A stretch of 64,000 nt of DNA, from assembly GCA_013399855.1 (NCBI GenBank), contig VXAY01006800.1, positions 1,959,296 to 2,023,295 of the forward strand, written 5' to 3'. This stretch comes from Oxyruncus cristatus. Taxonomy: Eukaryota; Chordata; Aves; Passeriformes; Cotingidae. The notes below the pieces were generated by a model. It was not told the origin of the DNA. It did not search any database and worked only from the letters and a program-made list of their open reading frames with translations. The translations under genes were made by a program, and so were the position numbers. Shown one piece after another: positions 12,801 to 25,337 of this stretch (the first letter of the stretch is position 1; each line of letters starts with the position of its first letter).

Positions 12801-15800
12801 TTGCCTCTGTATCAGAATATTTTACTGAGGTACAGTTCTTTGTCATTAGTTAGTTAAATCCAAAAATGGGCTGTGCTGGAGACGGGGCTCGTCATGTGCT
12901 AACAATGCCTGTATTTTAACCTAGCACAGGCATCGAGTTGTCCACCTGCATCACAGAACTTTTGATTACTTTCCACAGGTTAGACAGAGAAGTTCTGAGT
13001 AATTACAGCTCTGTTTTTATGTAAAATGCCTTTTAAAAAGTCAGTGAAAACAAGAGGGGGGAAAAAAACAAGAGGGGAAAAAAAGAAGTGATGATTGATA
13101 AAGAAACACTAATTATGTTGCAGCGCAACATGCAGTGTTATAGTATTGTACATAGTCACTGTGAATCTACAGGCTTTGTCTTAATCTTGATAAACAACTG
13201 CCCCAGAGGAATTGTAACTTTGCCATTAGTCTTTCTCCAGATAGTGAACCTTTCTCTTGTCCAAACTATTGCTATGCAGTACCTAGACTGCTATATACCT
13301 TATCCTTTGTTTCCTCATTCATTTCATAATCTTTTGGGTTGTCAAAGCAGAATATGCTTCAGAAACCTCCTCCTCAGAAATTTTCATGAGTCATGAGGAA
13401 GATAGTGTACAGAAAAAGCCAATAATTTTAATCCTTTTTTGTTTTAAACAAAAATTGTGCTATCTTCTTAAAAGTAATTTACATATGAAAAAAGATTTTA
13501 ATTCACCGACAAAGGTATTTATTTTGAATTCTTTATCAGAATCAGGCTTCGGTCCTGGACTAGTGCTGAAGTACTTTAGCACTCAGAGTGGTAGCTAGAG
13601 TTGATGCTGAAAATACAATATTGTAGAAATGGTGGATAGTGTTTTCTTCTTGTTAAGTCCCCTGATATCTTTTAGTATACTGATATATAAATAAAACATT
13701 TAAGGATATTTAATGTATCTTGAACAAAGCTTACAAAGACAAGCATTTAGGAAGCATCAGTAGGTATTGCCTACATAGCAGCTATATATTTCCTGCAATG
13801 TTTTCAAGCCTTTTATAGCAAAGTATAAATGCGTATTTGTCACTCAAAGAAATTTGGATCATGTTACTCTGTTCTGAGGACAAGGTTTTTCCTTTTTCTT
13901 CCTTTTTTTTCTTTTTTTTCCCCCAGAAATTGAATATTGAGAAAAATATTGGGCCCATTTGGTACAGAGATTTCAATGCAGAAGCAATACTCAACTCTGA
14001 CAATTTGACTCTTTCTATTAGCTTTACAGATGCCAATTGTCTGAATTGATCTGCCGGAGGTTTTTTTCCCATTGCAAAGTAACTGAGATACATGTAATTC
14101 TGCATACATTTAATATACTTGAACAGTGAATTTCTTATGTAAACTGGTGTCCCAGAACATCTTGCAAAGATAAGTAACATGGTTGTAAAGATAAATAGCA
14201 AAGAATAACAGGTGGAAAAAGAAATTAGGAATAAAAAAAAAAAAATGGTTTTCAAATGAGTTTTAAATGTAATGTTGCTGTGAGTTAACCAGAAATGTTT
14301 CCTTTTTGTATAAGGCTTAAGCTACAAAAGAAAAAAAATTACTAACAGTGTTGAGTTGTACTAAGTCTTCAGTGAGCAGAAGAAGCAAACAGTGTAGATA
14401 TGGTTTATAGATATAAGATAAGGAAATGAAAACATAAGCTTGTGGATAATGTGTATGTTGTCTAAAATCTGTTAAATCCACGTGCATGGAGTGTTGTTCC
14501 AAGTACTGTATTTAAAATCAAAGTTTCAAAACACTGGATTTCATTTTTCTCACAAACTGATTTTCCACTGATGTATTCCTACTGATTTAAAATGCTATTT
14601 CGAATTTTTAGAAATTGAGGAGGGAATTGCCCCATTGCCCTTACAGGCAAAAGTTGTCACTCTTGTTCCAAATAAATCACGAATCAGTTAGTCTTCTAAA
14701 ACTATGTCTTGTGTGCAAAACAACTGGGAATAACTATTATTTCTACTTTCATAAAGTAGATGAAATGTAGATTTAGATCTCTCTGAAAAAAACTGTATAA
14801 GGACCACATTTGTCTGTAGTTTGCATATCAAATTTCCTTTAAATTTCTCCTTTCTCCCCTCAAGATCAAAAGAAGCATATGACCTTTTCTGTTTTTGACT
14901 GAGGAAAGAAGTTATCTCACATCACCTCAGCTGTTAGGAAGTGCACTATGCTGTTCCCCTTGCATTTGAACTGAAAATGGCAATTTCAAGCAATTTCACA
15001 GGGAAAATGAAAGGAGCAAGATGATGGAAAGTAAAGTGCTCATCTGAGGAATGAGTGACTCTGGCATGAAGGAAAGCAAGAAAACTCTGAGAAATTCTTA
15101 TTGTTTTGGAATAGACTATTTCTAAAAAAATTATATTTTGCCTAGCAGAAGAGAAATTTATCTTTACAGGCCTCCAAAGGAGTGGGAAAAAAGAAAAAAA
15201 AAAAAGGAGAGAGAGAAAATCAGACTGGCTGGCATCTCAGTTCTACTGTGTAGTGATTTAGAAACTAGTTTTCTGCCTGACTGCTCAGTCCCCAGAGCAA
15301 CATACTTGCAGAGAAGAAGACAAGAGTTGCACTAAAGGATAGCTCTAGTATATTACTCATGAAGCAAGGTATTTCACTTCCATACACAAGGCCAAACCCA
15401 GCTCATCAAATTAACCTTCCACTCCCCTTGCCAGCAGTGGCACACAAGCCAAGGCAGTACTGGTTGTAGGATAAGATTTTACTGATTGTTAGAATCTGTT
15501 CAGAGCATGTACTACTTCCTTCTCAGCAGTTCTAGTCTCATCTAGTTGATGAGACTAGCTTTTATAAATACATGTTTTAATATATTTTCCTACCTTGCAC
15601 AGTTGATCTGCTTCCCTTTACCTGTTTTACCCTGGTGGGTTCCCACACTCTGTGGTTCTTCATGCCATAGAAGTGACCCTATGTCATCCTTTGGCAGTGG
15701 AGAGGAGTTTCTCAGTGTTCTAACTCTAATGGTTTTTTACCAAGAGTTAACAAAGCTGGTCCAAGGCTGGTCAGTGGTTACCAAATAATAGATACTAGGT

Positions 15801-18800
15801 CCAGAAAGGTCCATAAAAACTTAGATGAGAAACTATTTCTTTGCACAGGACAAGCTACAAAACATCGTTCAGTACCTTTGCCTCCATCGTACAAGAAGAT
15901 GCAGTTAAGGATTCCGTACTTACAATGAAGCAATCTAATAATAGTGTATTATGTTAGTATCTTTAGGAATTAGGTTTCATTTTCAAGCAATTTTAAAGAT
16001 ACTGTTAAATTACCAAGACACCTTTAATAAATGATAACAGAATCATTTTGATTCTTTGTAGTAAATTAAATGTTTAAAATAATGAATCGCCAGAATCTCT
16101 AGCTGCTCTTTGTGATGCATTTCTAAGAATGAAGAGCATATGCTGTAATACTGAATAACACATTCCAAACTTTTATAATTAGAATGGCTTCATTACAATT
16201 GCAATTTTTACTGTATGTTTTGGGGCTTTGGAGGGATTGCATTTGGGAAGGTTTTTGTTACATGAAAAATCCAAGCTGTGATAGCTGGAACATACAGAGC
16301 TACAACACAGGCTTCACCTTCCATTCCATTGCTGCCTTAAAAACCTGCATTGGTCCCCCCCCAAGTAATCTTTCTTCCTGACAGGAGAGTTATTTCTATC
16401 CCTTCACCAACTGACATCTTATCAGATGCAAACAGTTTATTCCCAGTAATTTCTTTTAACACATCTGTGTTTGTCTCTCAAACTCATGCTATTCATGAGT
16501 TTTCTGAGCAAGCTTATTGACTGCGTGGTCCTTGTTTGAAGACAAAAAGTACTATTCGCATTGTTTTTCTGGTAACAGAAAAATCAGGGTATAGATTTTT
16601 TCCTACTGACATTTCAGGTGTGTTGCAAATCAACATCAAATGCTTCAGGAAACTGAGGCCTGCAGAGAGTAAGTTTTTGTTCCTTTACATTGTAGAACAG
16701 GATTTCCACCATGCTGTTGAGTCTTCAAGGGACTGTGGCAGAGGAGTAGCCTCAGCTCTGATCCACTTTACCTTTGCTTTTCGTAGCATCACAGACTAAA
16801 GTCTGAAATCACCGTGTATATCACATAGTCTAGTGGTGGCAAACTAATAAGGATGCTGTCATCACAGTTGTAATTGGTTTGTGTGTATGAATATATATAT
16901 ATTGTATACATTATTTGTAGGATTTTTCCCTACTCATACAAAAAAAAAAAAAATGTATGTATATAAATACAGGTCTATTTTGTCAGCTCAAAAGAGGACA
17001 GGAGAATAAGTTGAAGTTTGCTTGTGTTGTGATCACAGAAAATGTTAAAAGAACAATAAATAATGAGCATTACATTTTTATTACTAAAATTCAAATGTGC
17101 AAGTATGTAAGAGTTGTATGCTCAAGTGTGAAACCTCAGTTCTCTGAGCAAATGAAGTTAATATCCAAGCAGGGCTATGTGAATGGAAAGTGGGGAGGAT
17201 GCAAGAACAGCAGCATATCATATTGAAAAATTCATTTGAGGAGAGGACAAGAATGATGGAGTAACTAGAATCAAAAAGAGTATTTAGAGGTAGAAATTAG
17301 TCACAAATATCCTGAGCCATTCAGTCCCCCAAAATAAACTACCTCTTTAAAACATGAAGCAGAAACTAATATTTCCTAGTACTTGACTGGTTCTTGTAGT
17401 GGGTTCAAGTCTTTCTGACCTTCTCTGCAATTACAGCAAATTGGAAAAGACAAAAATAGGTAGAAAAAGGTATTTTTACAAAGATTCACAAGGAATGGGA
17501 TGGTCATCTCAAAGGAGTTATTCCAAAGTCACCACACAGTTTAAGAGGGTTCACAAGCCTTTGTCTGGATGACCTCTATAGATTAAAACTCAGAAGATAG
17601 CGCACATCAAGACTAATTTGTCTTGTCAAGGCAGAAAAGGGAGGTTTTGCTAAATCTGTTTGCATGCAACCTTCAGCTCAGTGTTTTGATTTCCTCACTG
17701 TGATGTTATCTTGTCACTGAACTGCAAAAGTGAGGATTCTTTCTCCTGTCTTTATTTCAAAACATTGTTAAGCTTAAAAAATGGTGGGGGGAGGGGAAGA
17801 TTGTTTGTTCCTCGGTTCTTTAATTTGTAATAAGGGGGAGAACATCTTTGTAGCTTTATCTGAAGCACAAGCTTTGGACTTATTTTAACAAGGTCAGCTT
17901 TACCTCGAAGCAGATCTGATTATCCTTAAGTCCATCCTGAAGGGATATCCCAGACTTGTGTGAAATCATACAAGGATCAACAATAAGATAATAACGTTTA
18001 TATGGATGCTATGGTGAAACAAGAAATAGAATAAGTTACTTTTAGGTCTTGAGATTCACAGTCAACATTTAGAGTGATGATTTGCTAAACACAGAATGAT
18101 TTTAAAAAATAAGTGAGGGTGATCATAGATAGCTAGAACTAAACTGATTAGAATTAAGATGATGGAAAATGTGATAAAATTTGGTAGAAAACTTCATGGC
18201 TTCTTCAGTCAGAGAACTTGCTAAGGTCACCTGTCTGACATCTAACTTAACCTTTAACCAGTGATTGTAAGGTCTAAGAATGCCTGACTGTATTTGATAA
18301 GTTCATGTGACTCCAGAGTAGTCTCATGAAGGTTTCTGCCCCATCTTTCCTTTGGGTACTTTGAATGTAAAATGAGTCTAACTTTATAAATGTGTTACGA
18401 GGACCAAAAATACAGGGATAGGACTAAAGAGCACAATTATTCCCTTCCACTCCCAATTATTTTGATAAAGATATTAGAATTTGGCAAAGATCAGCCCTAT
18501 TTTGTCTTTTTCTTTTCTCTGCTATTTAACAAATTAAAAGGAAATGCAAAAACTAACAACAGCTACTTTGAAGTTGTCTGTCAAAATACTGCAGGTGAAC
18601 TTCCCTTCAATCTACTAGCACAGCTCCCAGGTAGCATGTTAACACAAGTGATGATGAAAATATCCAGGAAGAAGAAAAAGCCATACATATTATCACAGTA
18701 CTAAAACAATTTTATTTTTTCTTGTCCCAATATAAATATCAAGTAAAAGTAATTAAGACTTGCCTTTTGTGGAATAGCAGCGGAGAACTAGAGGCTATCA

Positions 18801-20889
18801 ACATTTTTTCAAAAGCAAGTGGTAAATCTTCCTGTAATGTCTATTAGTCTAAGATTCTTGAGATACAGACAGAGATATAAAAAGAAGATAGGGGGTGTTT
18901 TTATAAAATGCATAGTAGTCTGACACTGGGATTTATTAATCAGCAGCTTAACTATCATCTGAAATTATTAATTACATAAATTTTTGTACACCTTTTAGTG
19001 ACTTTGTTATTAATAGCTCTTCCCAATACCAATGACCATCTGTGACTGCTCCACCATCTGCGATTGCTATTTCAGTTCAGGAGGGGGAAATAGCGGTGGT
19101 ATTACACTGATTTTACAATATAAATTATTAGCCAGATAGACCTACTGTAGATGATTAATTTGTCTTTGCTTATAAGTATACACTCAGCAAGAGAAAATGG
19201 GTTCCTTTGATTTGTTGGCACAACACAGGTTTGGGAAATGGCCATGGGAAGCTGAAAAGATTAAATTGCTTTTATTGCAACCTGAAACATGCAAAAGTTG
19301 ATGGAATTTAGATGAAGAAAATGAAAGAGCTGAAATGGCACTTGAAAAGGTAGCGAATGTTTCTTTAAAGTTCCATGGCATGGCAAATGATTTGTTGAGT
19401 ATTGTACTTTGCTAAAGGTAGGTAACAGGAGCAGCAAAAGGGGATTATCAACACCTTTCTAAAAAACTTTTACAGTTTGTTGATGCCATATTAGAATAAA
19501 CAGAGAAAATAAATTCCTAATTAAAAAAAAAAACCTTTTTGACTTCTTATCTGAGTGAAGTAGCATTTATTTTAAAAGAAATTCCATTTTTAATTAAAAA
19601 CGGTTAATGCCTGCAGAAATGCTGTCCTTGCCTGCAAAGGCAGAAGAGTGATTGATTAATTTTTTTTTTTATTCTTCCCTTATTAAACTCGGTTAAAATG
19701 CTTCCATAGTTTGCTATCAACATGTCTGCATTCTGTGATGGCTGAGCTGATTATTTTTTTTAATTTTTGTTTGTTTGTTTTGTTTTTGTTTTTTAGTGTA
19801 TATGTGTAGATCAATCCACATATAAAACTTTAAAGATATATATGTAAAATATATAAAAATATATATAAATATATTAAAAAAACTTAAAAAAATTAGTAAT
19901 TTAGGGTGCAAATTAAATTGCATCTAACCAGTTGCATTGCCTGCTTTCCTACTTGATGAAGAGAGATTGACACCTCAAAAAAATGACTCATCAGCCTAAG
20001 GCAGATATTTCTCCTAGATCAGGATGAATCACTCTTCTACTATTAATTGTGGGGAAGTCTGGACATCTGGACAGAAATAAATTCCTGTGATTTTATACTG
20101 TTTAACTTTTTTAAAGTTTAAAACTAGCTTTCTATCTGGAACAAATTTCACTTATGAAAGTCTTCAGTGAACTGAAGAAAGCTCATACCAGTTTTGTAAA
20201 GCATAAGGATCTCCCCTGAAAATACATATATTTAGCATCAGGGGTGAGGCAAAAATTAAAAGATTATGTAACAACTGCTGTTGTACCAAATGTGTTGGCA
20301 CCAGAAAGTCCTGCTTTGGTGTCTGGATTTCAGTACAAGTTATAGCTACTTTCTATGCGCTCAGTGTCTGGCTCAAAATCATCTATTTGACTGTACAGAT
20401 TACACATAAATTTAGATATGAATGTGTATATAAGTATATTTTTAATTAGACAGGCTTTTTAATTAAATTTTATATAAAAGGGAGGTGTATATGTATACAT
20501 ATGCCTGTCCCACATGCCTTGAGCATGTTTATGTATAAGCATATAGAAATTAAAAAAAAAAAAAGAAAACCAACAAAAAGCAAAAACCTTAAATTACAGT
20601 CAATTCAATTTCAAGAGTATAAGGTAGATTTTTCAATCTTAGGCTGAACAAAGTCCTGGTGAGTGTCACCCTTATTTTGTGTTATACTGCTCATCTTCCT
20701 GACCTTTAGCAGGCTGACAGCACTTTTTCATGCCATTTTCTGCTTCTCATTCACAGATACCTCAAGCTTTCCTCTCTCTTAGGGAAAGTATGTGGTTAAG
20801 ATATAAAGCCATTCCATGAAAAAAATTGAAACAACGTGGGATTAATTTGCCTCCCAAATAGTGATTCAATCTTGTTTCTTCTATTGCAG

Positions 20890-23098
20890 TCAAAAGGTCC
20901 TTCAAGCATAACTCCATCAGGCACTCAGAAGAAGGTGAAGAGGACTCTGCCCAACCCACCTCCAGAGGAAGCCACAGCAGGAACTCAGTCCCCATATACT
21001 TCTGTGGGATCAGTTTCACGGAGAAGGATTTGTAGGACCACCACTATGGCCAGAGCCAAAATTCTTCAGGATATAGACAGGGAATTGGATCTGGTCGAAC
21101 GTGAATCAGCCAAGCTTAGGAAGAAGCAAGCAGAGCTAGATGAGGAGGAAAAGGAAATAGATGCCAAGCTGAGATACTTGGAAATGGGTATTAATAGGAG
21201 GAAAGAAGCCCTACTAAAAGAAAGAGAAAAGAGAGAGCGTGCCTATCTCCAAGGAGTAGCAGAAGAACGTGATTATATGTCAGACAGTGAAGTTAATAAT
21301 ACCAGGTCAACCAGAATAGAAACTCAGCATGGCTTGGAAAGACCACGTACTGCACCCCAGACAGAATTTAACCAGTTTATACCACCACAAACCCAGCCAG
21401 AAACACAGTTTGCCCCTGCTACAAGCCCATATGCTCAATATCAGTATTCATCTCCTGCCCTGCCAACTCAAGCACCAACTCAGTTTACACAGCAATCACA
21501 TTACCAACAACAGCAGCCTTTGTTTCACCAGCAGGTTTCACCCTATCAGACCCAGACAGCTTTCCAAACAGGAGCTACTATGTCCTATACTCCACAGGCT
21601 CAACCTCCACCATCTCAGCAGGCATCATACCAACTCCCATCACAGATGATGGTGATACAGCCAAAGCCAAGACAGACCACATTGTATTTGGAGCCTAAGA
21701 TAACAACAAACTATGATGTAATTCGCAATCAACCTCTCATGATAGCACCAGTTTCAACTGACAATAGTTATGCAGTTTCCCAGCTGGGCAGTAAATACTC
21801 TACCTTGGACTTAAGGATAGGACTAGATGAGAGAAACAGCATAGCAAGCAGCCCTATCTCAAGCATATCTGCAGATTCATTCTATGCAGATATAGATCAC
21901 CACCATACACCCCGAAATTATGTGCTGATTGATGATATAGGAGAGCTTACGAAAGGAACAGGAGCACTCGGTTCCAGTTTTAGCCTCCATGAGAAAGATC
22001 TGACCAAAACAGATCGACTGCTTCGCACAACTGAAGCCAGGAGAGCACAAGAGGTGTCAGACTTCCTAGCACCACTGCAGACTTCCTCTAGGTTACACTC
22101 CTATGTTAAAGCTGATGAAGACCCCATGGAGGACCCCTATGAGCTCAAACTTCTCAAACATCAGATAAAGCAAGAGTTCCGTAGAGGTGCAGAAAGTCTT
22201 GATCATCTGGCTGGCCTGTCACAGTATTACCATGGAGAGGGCAGCTACAGGCATTTTCCAAAATCTGAGAAATATAGCATAGGTAGGCTTACTCTTGAGA
22301 AACAGGCTGCTAAGCAGCTCCCAGCAGCCCTCCTTTACCAGAAGCAGTCAAAACATAAGAAAGCTTTGATAGACCCCAAACTAACAAAGTTTTCACCTAT
22401 CCAAGAAAGCAGAGACCTTGAGCCTGACTATTCAAGTTACATGACTTCTAGCACTTCGACACTTGGGGGAATTACTACTAGGGCAAGGCTTCTTCAGGAT
22501 GATATTACTTATGGCCTTAGGAAAAACATCAGTGACCAACAGAAATACATGGGGCCACCACTGACGTCATCCATCGGAGCAGGCCTTGGGACTGCACTAG
22601 GCCCAACAATGAGATCCACGCTACAAGATGAAGCAGACAAGTCTTATAGCAGTGGTAGTAGATCTAGGCCCTCGTCCAGACCCTCCTCAGTGTATGGGCT
22701 CGATCTGTCGTTGAAAAGGGATTCTTCCAGTTCTTCTTTAAGACTGAAAGCCCAAGAAGCTGAACCCTTAGATGTTTCCTTTAGCCATGCAGCACCTTCT
22801 GGAAGAACTAAACCCACCAGTCTACCTATTAGCCAAAGCAGGGGAAGGATCCCAATAGTAGCACAGAACTCAGAGGAGGAGAGCCCACTAAGTCCTGTTG
22901 GACAGCCAATGGGAATGGCAAGAGCAGCAGCTGGACCCTTGCCACCAATATCCGCAGATACCAGGGACCAGTTTGGATCGAGCCATTCATTACCTGAGGT
23001 CCAGCAGCATATGAGGGAGGAGTCACGGACTCGAGGCTATGATCGAGATATAGCCTTCATCATGGATGACTTCCAGCATGCCATGTCAGACAGTGAAG
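20890..23098 (+). CDS. PCLO: Piccolo, large central exon (coiled coil to pre-PDZ region)
   Basis: Piccolo is a very large scaffold of the presynaptic cytomatrix that organises vesicle pools, actin and calcium-channel partners with bassoon, ERC/CAST and RIM. This 2209-bp exon encodes 736 codons plus one base. I place its start at 20890 ([11 protein letters not shown]), directly after an acceptor ending CTATTGCAG; the ATG at 20836 is intronic. Visible in order: a basic/proline segment (exon residues 1-50); a heptad-rich charged coiled coil (about 55-122, [20 protein letters not shown]...), probably the third piccolo/bassoon coiled coil known to bind ERC/CAST; a Q/P/T/Y-rich disordered stretch (about 157-260); then conserved blocks such as [22 protein letters not shown] and [17 protein letters not shown]; a serine-rich segment (about 585-620); and the block ending [16 protein letters not shown]. 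The donor is GAAG|GTAATT, phase 1. It is intact, with no frameshift. The recognition rests on recalled PCLO protein sequence and is very strong. Confidence 0.97.
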
Positions 23099-23166
23099 GT
23101 AATTTAGGCCTCAGACTGGTATCTTACTATCACAACCAAAATCCTCATTTCTATGCATGTGTCTAA
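23099..23166 (+). other. PCLO: In-frame intron read-through, possible alternative C-terminus
   Basis: If the donor at 23099 is not used, the piccolo frame continues for 22 codons (beginning [11 protein letters not shown], ending FYACV) to a TAA at 23164-23166. An AATAAA hexamer follows at 23825-23830, about 660 bases downstream. Together these could give a truncated piccolo lacking PDZ and C2 domains by intronic polyadenylation. This is inference only. Open frame for 22 codons is expected fairly often by chance, and the donor itself looks normal. Confidence 0.3.
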
Positions 23167-25315
23167 TTTTTGTTTATTCTTCAAAGACTCATTCTTTTTC
23201 TGTTTCTTGGTGCATCTTCTGTGTATCTACATTTTTGAGGTTTGATTTGCTTTATTTGATATTTTTTATTTTACCCTAACAGCAGTTTCTGGATGGTGTT
23301 AAGCTACTATAGCATGCTCACTCTATTGTTGTTGATTTGCTTTCCTTTTGGTTTGCTTGTGCATTTTCCTTTTCACTTGTTTATGTCTGCTTTTCCAATG
23401 ATACTGTGTAGAACACTCCATGTACAATACAGATCCTACCATCAGTCTTTATGTGGAACTTTCTCCCGTGACTGTGAATCATTGAACTTTTTTGCAGTAG
23501 TTTTTGTTGGGATTTGGAACTATTCTCCCAAATCTCTAAAAAAAAACTCTAGTAATTTTATTTGCATGAAATTTCATAATAGAATTCAAGAACTGATAAT
23601 TCCATCTCCTGATGCACCAATTTAGATCTGTGTTTATATAGAAGTAGTTTGTTCATTAAGTACATATTATATGTTAGCACCATATAGATCTTAACGTGAT
23701 AGCAAAATAACATTCCACATATGGTTTGTTGAAAGCATCCTGTCATGTGGACTTCTGTGCATTCAGAATTGTGATTATGTAAGATAATTTGCCATTTGGA
23801 TGGTTCAAGACAATCTCATCCTTCAATAAACTTGCATACAGTATTTTACTTCTATTGATGGGTTATGCAGCGTAGCTGGTTTTATATGCACCCCATACAT
23901 GTGTCTGCCAAATAAGCACAAGAGTTTATCTCACTTAGGTTCATGAAAGGAACATTTCTGATGTATTATAAATGGTGCAATTAAAAATGCTGCTTAAGAA
24001 TAAGTACAGCAGGATGTTAAAGCTGATGTTGAGTACTTAATAATTGCAAATTATGTACCAGTTTTGTTTGAGTCAGTTCAGGCTTAATATATTCTAAATT
24101 GTTTAAAAATCATATATTTTGTTTGAAAGAAAATGAAATGAATATGTTCAAAATTGTATGCGCTCCCTCAACTTTTTCTTATGTGTATTTACTGCACAAT
24201 AAAAGAGACTTTGCATGCGCTATATTGTCTGTAAATGGCAATGATTGTCTCAAAAGACACATTTGCATGATTATCAAGTAGAATGGTTTATTTTTCAGGT
24301 TTATACTAACCTCCATTCATTATTACATTATTGGTTTTTAACACATGCTGAATCTTCCAGAAGCGTTAGGAAATTTGATCTATTTGTCTTTCTCATACTA
24401 CATATTAAGGTCTTTGTTCTGTAAGTTTCTTTTCATATTTCTTAGATATTTACAACCCCCTCGTGAACTCTGTGTTTCAGGAAAGACCCAGGATCATCAG
24501 CTTTTTTTTTTATTTTTATCAAAAGTTTAAGAGCTTTCATTATCCTTAAATTCTTAGCACACAGATTCCTATAATTAAATCTGAAAGCAATTGAAAGGAA
24601 CTCCCCAAGTTGCAACTGTATCATTATTCCTAAACAAGTAGATGCTATTGTCTCATCTCAACTTCTGACTTTTAAAGGTCATTCTAAAGTGATATTGTGA
24701 AATATGGAGAACTTTTCCTCCTGAAGACTAAGGAGAACCAAACTGAACCAAAAAATCCCATTTGGTGCTATTCTAACTCATATAAACAGGTCATAGGGAA
24801 TTATATTTCTGCCTTACAGTGAAATAAGTTTTGCATATATATTTGTACAAGGCATACATGTTACACTTCAGGTAGAACATGTTTTGACTTTAAATTAGTC
24901 TCTGATTAGTTATGTGCTCTCAGAAGTATTCTAACTCAATTCACATATTCTGTATTAACTATGTCACTGATATGTCACTGAACACCAGGGCTTCCCCTTT
25001 TAGCAGTCTCTTTCTAATTTTTATTGAAGTTTCATCTTCACAAATAGCTTATTTCTTGAGAAATGAAAACATTTTATGATATTATTTTCAAATACGCTAA
25101 TAGCAAGTAACCTGTATTGCAAATAATTCATATAGTTTGGATGTAAGACAAAAAGTGTTCCAAAGAAGCAATTAAGTTCTATAGAAAGTTATGGCCTCCT
25201 TTTTTCTGGACTGCACTCTTCTCTGTAGTGCCCTGTTGCCCTGACAGTGGACAGCTATTCTGGCATGTTTCATCCAGCCTTTTAACACAGTTTGCTTTGC
25301 TACTTCTCTTTTTCT

Positions 25316-25337
25316 TCTTTTTTTTTTTTTTTTTTTA
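25316..25337. repeat. Poly-T run
   Basis: An uninterrupted T homopolymer of about 20 bases follows a T/C-rich lead-in. It is a simple repeat in an intron and has no associated acceptor or exon that I can see. Confidence 0.95.

Larger units (their letters stand above)
214..20889 (+). other. PCLO: PCLO intron (3' part), non-coding
   Basis: This 20.7-kb stretch precedes the first recognised PCLO exon and ends in a good acceptor, a T-rich run followed by CTATTGCAG at 20881-20889. I read both strands for conserved protein segments and recognised no exon. Small ORFs are present but lack coding character or flanking splice sites. The contents are AT-rich unique sequence with homopolymer runs, a CA/TA microsatellite, a minisatellite, a perfect hairpin and a long low-complexity tract, listed separately. 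A short upstream PCLO exon could have been missed, because small exons are hard to see without an alignment. Confidence 0.75.

Noticed and set aside
13782..14255. 157-codon minus-strand ORF
   Set aside because: It spans poly-T/poly-A tracts that give F and K runs, shows no domain or splice context, and is best explained by composition.
15138..15335. Charged ORF (PPKEWEKRKKKK...) that could look like a missing upstream piccolo exon
   Set aside because: The charge comes from an A-rich repeat (GAAAAAAAAAAAAGG-like). There is an AG before it, but I cannot match it to piccolo and no donor of suitable phase is evident.
20836..20889. ATG and 18 codons in frame upstream of the large piccolo exon, as an alternative start
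   Set aside because: The segment is the polypyrimidine tract and acceptor of the intron. Recalled piccolo protein continues directly into SKGPSS from an upstream exon, so the ATG is chance.
21329..21649. 106-codon + strand ORF overlapping the large exon in another frame
   Set aside because: It is a shadow of the Q/P-rich piccolo segment; its H/S/L-rich composition follows from CAX-type codons read out of frame.
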